Translations under genes and position numbers: made by a program | DNA from: Bacillota bacterium | GTDB lineage: Bacteria > Bacillota_I > Bacilli_A > RF39 > UBA660 | Length of the DNA: 19,568 bases | NCBI GenBank assembly: GCA_003524085.1 | Contig: DOEC01000033.1 | Span: 1 to 19,568, forward strand | Direction of reading: 5' to 3' | The notes under the pieces: generated by a model | What the model was told of the DNA's origin: nothing | The model's database searches: none | The model's input: the letters and a program-made list of their open reading frames with translations, nothing else | Shown here: one piece after another, positions 1-6,089 of the stretch | How the letters are laid out: every line of letters starts with the position of its first letter | Numbering within the stretch: the stretch's first letter is position 1

Positions 1-47
1 ATTCCGCCTGTAAGGGCTGCCATTATTTTTACATTTTCTTTTTTCAA
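1..47 (-). CDS. 5' end of an unidentified protein-coding gene (partial)
   Basis: A coding start on the minus strand runs off the left edge. A TTG codon at 47-45 follows an AGAGGTG ribosome site (60-54) at about 6 nt spacing, and an extended -10 (TGATATAAT, 76-68) lies just upstream. The 15 visible codons give a basic start followed by MKKENVKIMAALTGG, which could begin a signal-like, cytosolic or membrane protein; there is too little to name it. An internal ATG (23-21) is a possible alternative start but has no ribosome site of its own. The gene is in the same orientation as the nucleotidyltransferase upstream of it. Confidence 0.5.
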   Translation of the reverse strand, partial: MKKENVKIMAALTGG

Positions 48-67
48 TTTATTCACCTCTTGTAATT

Positions 68-76
68 ATTATATCA
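68..76 (-). promoter_or_regulatory. Extended -10 promoter element for the left-edge gene
   Basis: Read on the minus strand, 76-68 is TGATATAAT, a perfect extended -10. No good -35 is seen at the right distance, which is common for extended -10 promoters. It sits 21 nt before the TTG start, leaving room for the AGAGGTG ribosome site. Confidence 0.55.
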
Positions 77-120
77 CTTTTTTGATAAATTATTACGACA
101 TATTGTGTAAATACTGTAAA

Positions 121-603
121 TTATTTATTTTTGTTTTTTATATAATTATTTAGTGTAATCTTTCTTTTGAAAATTTTTTCTTCTTCATTTATGTTGTTGT
201 TTGGGTTAATTATTCTTAAACCATTTTCTAAGGCATCATAATAACCAAACGGAATTATATAGTCATTTTTTATATCGTAAAATAGTCCTTCAATGTTGTA
301 CTCAATACTTTTTAGTAAGTCGTTTGTATTCCAAATGTCTACTACTACACTGTTATTATATATTTTATATCCACCTAGTTTGTTTATTTTATATTTTAAA
401 TTATTTTTTTCTATAAATGTTTTTATTATTTCATCAGTATCACTTAAAACTACGAAGTCTAAATCTTTTGGAGTGGTAAGTAGTTCTATGTCTCTTAAGG
501 CTCCACCTATTAGGAAAATCGGGGCAATATTAGATATTTCTATTGCAAGTGGAAAGTTTTCAATTATGTATTTTCTAACTTTTTCTTTGTAAAGATAATT
601 CAT
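121..603 (-). CDS. Stand-alone nucleotidyltransferase, poly(A)-polymerase/CCA-enzyme head domain type
   Basis: This 160-residue protein matches the catalytic head of class II nucleotidyltransferases (CCA-adding enzyme/poly(A) polymerase). Visible are the GGALRD motif (33-38), the paired metal-binding aspartates in KDLDF (D47, D49) and a third acidic position in VVDIW (D89), so the active site looks complete. The tRNA-binding helical domains of a true CCA enzyme (about 400 residues) are absent, so a role in tRNA end maturation is unlikely; the substrate is unknown. The ATG at 603-601 follows an AAAGGAAAG ribosome site (620-612). It is transcribed away from the hydrolase gene at 723, with its own promoter. 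The fold is fairly sure, the role is not. Confidence 0.7.
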   Translation of the reverse strand: MNYLYKEKVRKYIIENFPLAIEISNIAPIFLIGGALRDIELLTTPKDLDFVVLSDTDEIIKTFIEKNNLKYKINKLGGYKIYNNSVVVDIWNTNDLLKSIEYNIEGLFYDIKNDYIIPFGYYDALENGLRIINPNNNINEEEKIFKRKITLNNYIKNKNK

Positions 604-627
604 TTTATCACTTTCCTTTGATTTATT

Positions 628-656
628 ATTTTATCACTTGTATTTAATAATTGCAA
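628..656 (-). promoter_or_regulatory. Promoter of the nucleotidyltransferase gene
   Basis: On the minus strand, TTGCAA (656-651) and TAAAAT (633-628) are separated by 17 nt, and the -10 is preceded by TGA (636-634), making it an extended -10. It lies 25 nt before the ATG. It is divergent from the promoter at 673-701. Confidence 0.55.
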
Positions 657-672
657 TTTGTTTATAATAATA

Positions 673-701
673 TTGACTTTTATATTTAATTAAGTTATAT
701 T
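673..701 (+). promoter_or_regulatory. Sigma-A-type promoter of the alpha/beta hydrolase gene
   Basis: TTGACT (673-678) and TATATT (696-701) are separated by exactly 17 nt, 22 nt before the ATG at 723. The AGAGGTGG ribosome site (711-718) lies between. Confidence 0.65.
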
Positions 702-722
702 TTTACTAGAAGAGGTGGTAAA

Positions 723-1439
723 ATGTTTAGAAAAGCAATTTTGATAATTCATGGTTTTGGTGGTGGAGTGTATGATGAAGAATATTTATCTACTGAACTA
801 GAATTTATTAATGGGTATGACGTGTTTACTTTTACTTTGCCAGGACATGATACAATGCCTGGAAAATATACCAGGGCAGACTGGATTAGGTGTAGCTCTG
901 AGCACTTAGAAAATTTAATTAATCATGGATATAAAACTATCTATATAATAGGCCATTCTATGGGCGGGGTGATTGCAACATACTTAGCTAGTAAGTATAA
1001 AGAAGTTAAGAAGTTAGTATTAGCTGCACCTGCATTTCATTATTTAAAATTTAAAGATAATAAGCCTGATATAATTAAGAGTTTAAAGTTTAGTCCTGAA
1101 GTAATTAAGGAATATAAAGCAGATGTCATATTAAATAGAATGTTTTTGCTTCCTAAGCATGCGTTAAGGGAGTTTATGAATTTGATTAGTGAAAACTATG
1201 ATACTCCTAAAAGTGTTAAAGTTCCGACTTTGATAATTATAGGAAGTAAAGATAATATAGTACCTTTTAGTAGTGCTAAGTATGTTTATGAAAACTTGTT
1301 AACTAAGAAGAAAGAACTTCTTTTAGTTAAAGGAATTAACCATGATATTTTTAGGAGTGAGAGAAAAGAAGAAGTAACAAGTGAGATTATAGAGTTTTTA
1401 AGTAAGGGAGTTAATACTGAAGTAAAAAGAGAGATTTAA
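723..1439 (+). CDS. Alpha/beta hydrolase (S33-type esterase/lipase)
   Basis: A 238-residue cytosolic alpha/beta hydrolase related to the monoacylglycerol lipase/carboxylesterase (Hydrolase_4) group. The oxyanion-hole segment HGFGGG (10-15), nucleophile elbow GHSMGG with Ser79, acid Asp177 in GSKDNIVP and His207 in INHDIF form a full catalytic triad at the expected spacing. A short helical lid lies between about 103 and 160. There is no signal peptide. Likely substrates are short esters or monoglycerides, but the sequence does not fix this. The ATG follows a strong AGAGGTGG site and its own promoter. The ZIP transporter follows after 67 nt with no clear terminator, so the two may share a transcript. 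Confidence 0.85.
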   Translation: MFRKAILIIHGFGGGVYDEEYLSTELEFINGYDVFTFTLPGHDTMPGKYTRADWIRCSSEHLENLINHGYKTIYIIGHSMGGVIATYLASKYKEVKKLVLAAPAFHYLKFKDNKPDIIKSLKFSPEVIKEYKADVILNRMFLLPKHALREFMNLISENYDTPKSVKVPTLIIIGSKDNIVPFSSAKYVYENLLTKKKELLLVKGINHDIFRSERKEEVTSEIIEFLSKGVNTEVKREI

Positions 1440-1506
1440 CTATTCTTTTGTGCCTATACATTATTTTCTGTTTTTCATAAAATAAAATGGAAGGAGTTTA
1501 TAATTA

Positions 1507-2298
1507 ATGGATAGGTTAATTCAAGTTGAACCTGTTATTTTAGCACTTTTTGCTACTTTGATTACATGGATGTTTACTCTAATGGGAGCCGGCGTTGTTA
1601 TATTTTTTAAGAGGGTTAAAGATATAGTGATGGACCTTTGTTTAGCATTTGCAAGTGGTGTAATGCTTAGTGCAAGCTATTATAGTTTGTTAGCCCCTGG
1701 TATAGAGCAAGCAGAAAGTTTGAATCAAACACCTTGGTTAATTTCATCGTTAGGTTTTTTAAGCGGGGCAATATTTTTGTGTCTAAGTGATTTATTTGTT
1801 AAAAAGATAACTAAAAATAATGAAAAAAATACAAATAAAAAAAGAAGTATCTTATTAATTGTTTCGATTACGTTACATAATATACCAGAGGGACTTGCTG
1901 TTGGCGTTTTGTTTGGAAGTTTAGCATATAACATGAATACAACTCTTTTAGCTAGTGCGTTTTTATTTGCTTTAGGTATAGCTGTTCAGAATTTTCCAGA
2001 GGGAGCAGCAGTTAGTTTGCCTTTAAGAAGAGACGGATACTCTAGAGCGCGTTCGTTCTTTTATGGACAGTTATCTGGTTTAGTTGAGCCAATTAGCGGA
2101 GTAATAGGAGCGCTTCTTGTTATTAAAATCAAACTAATATTACCATTTTTCCTTTGTTTTGCAGCTGGAGCCATGGTGTATGTAGTCGTTAAAGAGTTAA
2201 TTCCAGAGTGCTTGATGAATAAACGTAAAAATTTAGTAACACTTTTAGTGCTAATAGGATTCACAATTATGATGGTTTTGGATGTAGCTTTAGGATAA
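1507..2298 (+). CDS. ZIP-family divalent metal transporter (GufA-like)
   Basis: A 263-residue membrane protein of the ZIP family, which imports Zn2+ and related divalent metals. The two signature motifs are visible: HNIPEGLAVG (124-133) in TM4 and QNFPEGAAVSLPL (161-173) in TM5, giving metal-site residues H124, N125, E128, N162 and E165. E194 in TM6 and KELIPE (229-234) in a late helix also fit the family. About eight hydrophobic segments are present, and a short lysine/asparagine-rich loop (about 101-112) replaces the longer variable loop of other ZIPs. The Q-N-F-P-E-G form of the second motif is typical of the GufA branch. A GGAAGGAG site (1489-1496) precedes the ATG; a terminator follows. 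Metal specificity cannot be read from sequence. Confidence 0.88.
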   Translation: MDRLIQVEPVILALFATLITWMFTLMGAGVVIFFKRVKDIVMDLCLAFASGVMLSASYYSLLAPGIEQAESLNQTPWLISSLGFLSGAIFLCLSDLFVKKITKNNEKNTNKKRSILLIVSITLHNIPEGLAVGVLFGSLAYNMNTTLLASAFLFALGIAVQNFPEGAAVSLPLRRDGYSRARSFFYGQLSGLVEPISGVIGALLVIKIKLILPFFLCFAAGAMVYVVVKELIPECLMNKRKNLVTLLVLIGFTIMMVLDVALG

Positions 2299-2324
2299 AG
2301 TAAAATTATATATTTTGTATAAAT

Positions 2325-2349
2325 TACCATGTAAAATGGTATTTTTTTT
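2325..2349 (+). terminator. Rho-independent terminator after the ZIP transporter
   Basis: A perfect 6-bp stem TACCAT (2325-2330) / ATGGTA (2336-2341) with a 5-nt loop is followed by eight T residues (2342-2349). Confidence 0.75.
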
Positions 2350-2378
2350 AGACATATTTTTAAAACATATGATATAAT
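2349..2378 (+). promoter_or_regulatory. Promoter of the dockerin-hydrolase/cohesin operon
   Basis: TAGACA (2349-2354), 18-nt spacer, TATAAT (2373-2378); the -10 is extended by TGA (2370-2372). It starts at the last T of the preceding terminator and lies 32 nt before the ATG at 2411. Confidence 0.65.
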
Positions 2379-2410
2379 TATATAGATAGAGTATTAGTAG
2401 GAGGTGTGTT

Positions 2411-4660
2411 ATGAAAAAAATAATCTTTTTAGCTATAACTATATTTGTAAGTTTTTTCATGGTTAGCAAAGTAAATGCACTTAGTGGATACACTACTAAT
2501 ACATATGTTGGATATAGAGAAGGACCTGGTACGAATTATAAAAGATTAGGACAAATTAATGAAAAGAATACAGTGTTAGATCTAGTGAGTGATGAGTTAT
2601 ACAATAAAGAAGATAAAGATTGTAGTGGTGGATGGTATAAGATTAGAATTAATAATGCTGAAGTTTATATGTGTGGGTTATATGTGTCAATAGGTGAAGT
2701 GACTGGGGGAGAAGACGTGTCATACAACACAGATACGTTTGAAGCTAGAATAAATGGTGTTAATATTAAAGTAATGAAAAGTAATAGTTATAATTCTAGT
2801 TTAATTACGACACTTTTACCTGGGACTAATGTTACAATTATAGGAGATAAGATAAGTGGCAGTGGATGTAGTGAAGGATTTTATAAAATAAAATATAATA
2901 AGAATAGTATAGGGTATGTGTGTTCTAAGTTTGTTCTTAAAAAGAGTGAAATGGTAGATACGGATACAGAATATGCTAAGTATTTGAGTGAACTAGGGTT
3001 TCCTGAAAGTTATATTCCATATTTAACTAAGTTACATAAGTTACATCCAACATGGACTTTTAAACCAATTATAACAAATTTGCATTGGAGTGAAGTAGTA
3101 AATGGAGTAACAAGTAAAACTAATTTAATAAACTATGCAAATGATTTATATAGAGTGAATGATGATGATTCGGTTGATGGAAGTGGATGGTATAGAGCTA
3201 AACCTGAAGTGACAGCGTTTTATTTAGATCCAAGAAACTTTTTAAGTGAAAAGTTTGTGTTTATGTTTGAAAGTTTAAAATATAATTATGGAAGTGATAA
3301 TAAAGATACTTTAAATAAAGATAGTGAAATAACTAAGAAATATTATAATACAATAAGTAGTGTATTTAGTGGGTCATTTTTGAATACCGATGAATATAAG
3401 TATATGTTTATTGGAGCGGGATTTACACATAACGTGAGTCCAGTTCATTTAGCAACACGTGCACATGGAGAAGGTGCTACAAATGAAAAATACGTTGCAG
3501 TAAGTGGAACGTATAGTGAATTATATAATGGACTTAATTTAAAAGGGTACTATAATTTTTATAATATTAAAGCTTTTAAAACAGCAGGATGGCCAAATCC
3601 AGTATTAAACGGGTTAAAGTATGCGTGTGGTAGTAAATGTGGTGGAGATGAGCATTATTATAAGCCATGGGATACTAGAGAAAAAGCAATTTATGGTGGA
3701 GCACAAATCATAGCAGAAGGGTATATAGCAGATGGTCAACATACACAGTATTTGCAAAGATTTAATGTTGATCCAGCTTATAATACAAGTGCGACATTGT
3801 ATACTCATTCATATCAAACTAACGTCTTAGCTCCTGCAAGTGAAGGAGCGGATGCGTATATTGCATATAAAGAAATGAAATTACTTGATGAGCCTTTCTT
3901 ATTTGATATTCCAGTGTTTTTAAATATGCCTGAAGTGGTAAGTTTACCAACTAATGTAAGTAAAATTAATACAATTGAAAGTATTAGTATTAATGGGAAG
4001 AAAGTAAGTAATTTTGATAAAGATATACTAGAATTTAATGTTTATGTTAATAAGAGTGATAAAGAATATAATTTAAATGTAGTATTAAGTGACTCTTCTA
4101 GTAAAGTGGAAGGGACAGGTAAGTTAGATTTGCCTAGTGATAAGACTATTCATGAAATTAAGGTAACTAGTGAAAATGGAGATGTTAGAATTTATAAGTT
4201 AACTATTATTAAAGTTAGTGATACTACAAGTATTAGTGATATAATAAGTAATTTGAGTGTTAAAGTAAGTGGAAGTGTAATATATAATATTAGTCCTAAT
4301 ACTAATGCTGGTACACTTATAAATAGTATTAATAAGTATAGTGCTGGTACAACTGTTACAATTAATGAAAGTAATGGTGTTGGAGTAGGAAGTGGTAGTA
4401 CTTTAAAAACTGGGCAAACAATTAAGATGATTACTCCATCTGGTGAAAGTAAGAGTTTTGTAATAAGCATCATAGGAGACGTGAGTGGAGACGGAGAAGT
4501 AACAATACTTGACTTGTTAAAAGTACAGAAACACTTACTTGGTTCATCTAAATTAAGTAGTGAATATTTAATAAGTGGAGATACTAATGGGGACGCGGAA
4601 GTAACAATATTAGATTTACTTAGAGTACAAAAATATATATTAAAATCTATAACATTTTAA
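2411..4660 (+). CDS. Secreted SH3b-glucosaminidase wall hydrolase with C-terminal dockerin
   Basis: A 749-residue secreted enzyme that should cleave peptidoglycan glycan strands. Order of parts: signal peptide (1-23, ending VNA); two SH3b-like wall-binding domains (about 26-95 and 108-177), each with a cysteine pair (C71/C88; C153/C171); a LytB/LytD-type glucosaminidase module (about 185-500) with GFPESYIPYL (196-205), YLDPRNFL (271-278) and the likely catalytic Glu354 in RAHGEGAT; a cadherin-like beta-sandwich (about 517-601); a beta-rich pre-dockerin module (603-688); and a type I dockerin (690-747). The dockerin has two calcium loops, D690-D701 and D724-D735, each followed by a DLL-VQK helix. 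The ribosome site is GGAGGTG; the gene has its own promoter. A cohesin-domain protein follows 14 nt later. Enzyme class is well supported; exact bond cleaved is inferred from the family. Confidence 0.85.
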   Translation: MKKIIFLAITIFVSFFMVSKVNALSGYTTNTYVGYREGPGTNYKRLGQINEKNTVLDLVSDELYNKEDKDCSGGWYKIRINNAEVYMCGLYVSIGEVTGGEDVSYNTDTFEARINGVNIKVMKSNSYNSSLITTLLPGTNVTIIGDKISGSGCSEGFYKIKYNKNSIGYVCSKFVLKKSEMVDTDTEYAKYLSELGFPESYIPYLTKLHKLHPTWTFKPIITNLHWSEVVNGVTSKTNLINYANDLYRVNDDDSVDGSGWYRAKPEVTAFYLDPRNFLSEKFVFMFESLKYNYGSDNKDTLNKDSEITKKYYNTISSVFSGSFLNTDEYKYMFIGAGFTHNVSPVHLATRAHGEGATNEKYVAVSGTYSELYNGLNLKGYYNFYNIKAFKTAGWPNPVLNGLKYACGSKCGGDEHYYKPWDTREKAIYGGAQIIAEGYIADGQHTQYLQRFNVDPAYNTSATLYTHSYQTNVLAPASEGADAYIAYKEMKLLDEPFLFDIPVFLNMPEVVSLPTNVSKINTIESISINGKKVSNFDKDILEFNVYVNKSDKEYNLNVVLSDSSSKVEGTGKLDLPSDKTIHEIKVTSENGDVRIYKLTIIKVSDTTSISDIISNLSVKVSGSVIYNISPNTNAGTLINSINKYSAGTTVTINESNGVGVGSGSTLKTGQTIKMITPSGESKSFVISIIGDVSGDGEVTILDLLKVQKHLLGSSKLSSEYLISGDTNGDAEVTILDLLRVQKYILKSITF

Positions 4661-4674
4661 GGAGAGTGAAAATT

Positions 4675-6054
4675 ATGAAGGGAATATTTAAAAAAATAAT
4701 ACTTGCTATAATAGTGAGTTTTATGGGAGTATTAAGTTTGAGTGCAGCGAGTGCTAATATTAGAGTTAGTACTAGTAAGAGTAGTCCGATTGTGGGCAAC
4801 CAAATTACTGTAACGGTTAGTGTAAGTAGCAGTAGTGCACTAGGAAGTTGGGAGTATAGTCTGAGTTATGATAGTTCTAAATTAAAATTAATGAGTGGAG
4901 ACACGCATATAGTTGATTATGCATCTAACTCTAGTACAAAGAGAGCAAGTTACAAGTATACATTTAAAGTGATTGCAAGAGGAAGTAGTAGTGTAAGTAT
5001 TAGTAGTTATAATGGGTATGCATTTGATGAAAGTAAGTTGTCTATTAGTGCTGGTAGTGTTAGGATTAATGCAATTACTCAGGAAGAGTTAGAAGCTAGT
5101 TATAGTAAAAATAATAATCTTAAGAGTTTAGAAGTTCTTGGGTATACTTTAGAAAGTGAATTTAATAAAGATACTTTAGAGTATGTAGTAAGTGTACCTA
5201 GTGATGTTACTAAAATTACAATTAACGGGAGTGTTGAAGATAATACCGCAAGCGCAACAGGACTTGGAGAGTTTGAGGTAAGTGAAGGGGAAAACAAGTT
5301 TGAAATTAAAGTAACAGCGCAAAATGGAAGTACTAAAACTTATACAGTAAAGGTAAACGTGGAAGACAAAAATCCTATTGAAGTGGTAATTGATAATGAA
5401 AAGTATACTGTTGTTAAAAGAGTCAGTACATTAGTCTCTCCTTCTACTTATGAAGAAGTTAAAGAAACTATCAATGGTATAGAAGTTCCTGCTTTTAAAA
5501 GTAGTATTACTAATTATGTTTTAGTTGGTTTAAAAAATAGTAGTGGAGAAGCTAAATTATATGTATTTGATAAAATGAATGATACTTATACATTATATAG
5601 AGAGATTAAAACTAGTGGTATTACTTTATTTCCTAAAGAAAGTAAGAAAGAATTAAAAGGGTTTGTTAAAGAGACTATTACATTAAATGAAGAAAAAATT
5701 AATGCATATAGATATAAAAATAGTAAAGACTTTTATGTAGTGTATGGAGTGAATATAGAAAATAATGTGGAAGGCTTTTATCAGTTAGATACAACTAATA
5801 ATTCTTTTGTTAAATATGATGAAACTATTATAAATGATTTGAATAAGCGAGTAGATAATTATTTACTTATTATAATAGTTTTAGGAGTGGAGACTTTAAT
5901 TCTTTTAATGGTGCTTATTCTTAATATGATTAGAAAGAGTAGAAGAAAAAAGAAAGTAAAGAAAATTATGTTAGATAAAATGAATGAAAAAGATAAGAAA
6001 GTTAATAATAAAGAAGAAAGTGAAGAAAATATTGATAATGAAGAAAAGAAATGA
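4675..6054 (+). CDS. Membrane-anchored cohesin-like scaffold protein
   Basis: A 459-residue surface protein not matching a named enzyme. It has a signal peptide (1-27, ending ASA), a cohesin-like beta-sandwich (about 28-133: GNQITVTVSV, WEYSLSYDSSKL, FKVIARG and YAFDESKLSISAGSV follow the cohesin strand pattern), a cadherin-like sandwich (about 147-229) resembling that of the upstream hydrolase, a third extracellular region (about 235-390), one membrane helix (396-418), and a cytosolic tail that is first Lys/Arg-rich and then Glu-rich. I infer that it displays the cohesin outside the cell and binds the dockerin of the adjacent hydrolase. The ATG at 4675 is chosen over a GTG at 4666 that lies only 1 nt after the GGAG site. 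Cohesin assignment is by pattern, not by search; it could be a related carbohydrate-binding sandwich. Confidence 0.75.
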   Translation: MKGIFKKIILAIIVSFMGVLSLSAASANIRVSTSKSSPIVGNQITVTVSVSSSSALGSWEYSLSYDSSKLKLMSGDTHIVDYASNSSTKRASYKYTFKVIARGSSSVSISSYNGYAFDESKLSISAGSVRINAITQEELEASYSKNNNLKSLEVLGYTLESEFNKDTLEYVVSVPSDVTKITINGSVEDNTASATGLGEFEVSEGENKFEIKVTAQNGSTKTYTVKVNVEDKNPIEVVIDNEKYTVVKRVSTLVSPSTYEEVKETINGIEVPAFKSSITNYVLVGLKNSSGEAKLYVFDKMNDTYTLYREIKTSGITLFPKESKKELKGFVKETITLNEEKINAYRYKNSKDFYVVYGVNIENNVEGFYQLDTTNNSFVKYDETIINDLNKRVDNYLLIIIVLGVETLILLMVLILNMIRKSRRKKKVKKIMLDKMNEKDKKVNNKEESEENIDNEEKK

Positions 6055-6060
6055 TATAAT
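6032..6060 (+). promoter_or_regulatory. Promoter of the LCP gene, overlapping the cohesin gene's stop codon
   Basis: TTGATA (6032-6037), 17-nt spacer, TATAAT (6055-6060). The extended -10 TGA (6052-6054) is itself the stop codon of the cohesin gene. It lies 29 nt before the ATG at 6090, so the LCP gene can be expressed apart from the two upstream genes. Confidence 0.65.
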
Positions 6061-6089
6061 TTTTTAGAACTATAATGAGGTGTGTATAA

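Noticed and set aside
293..592. 99-residue plus-strand frame
   Set aside because: It is antisense to the nucleotidyltransferase gene, which has intact motifs, a promoter and a ribosome site.
121..603. Complete CCA-adding enzyme
   Set aside because: Only the head domain is present; the neck, body and tail domains are missing.
4192..4473. 93-residue minus-strand frame rich in Leu, Ile and Val
   Set aside because: It is a shadow of AGT/GTA-rich coding sequence in the hydrolase and has no ribosome site.
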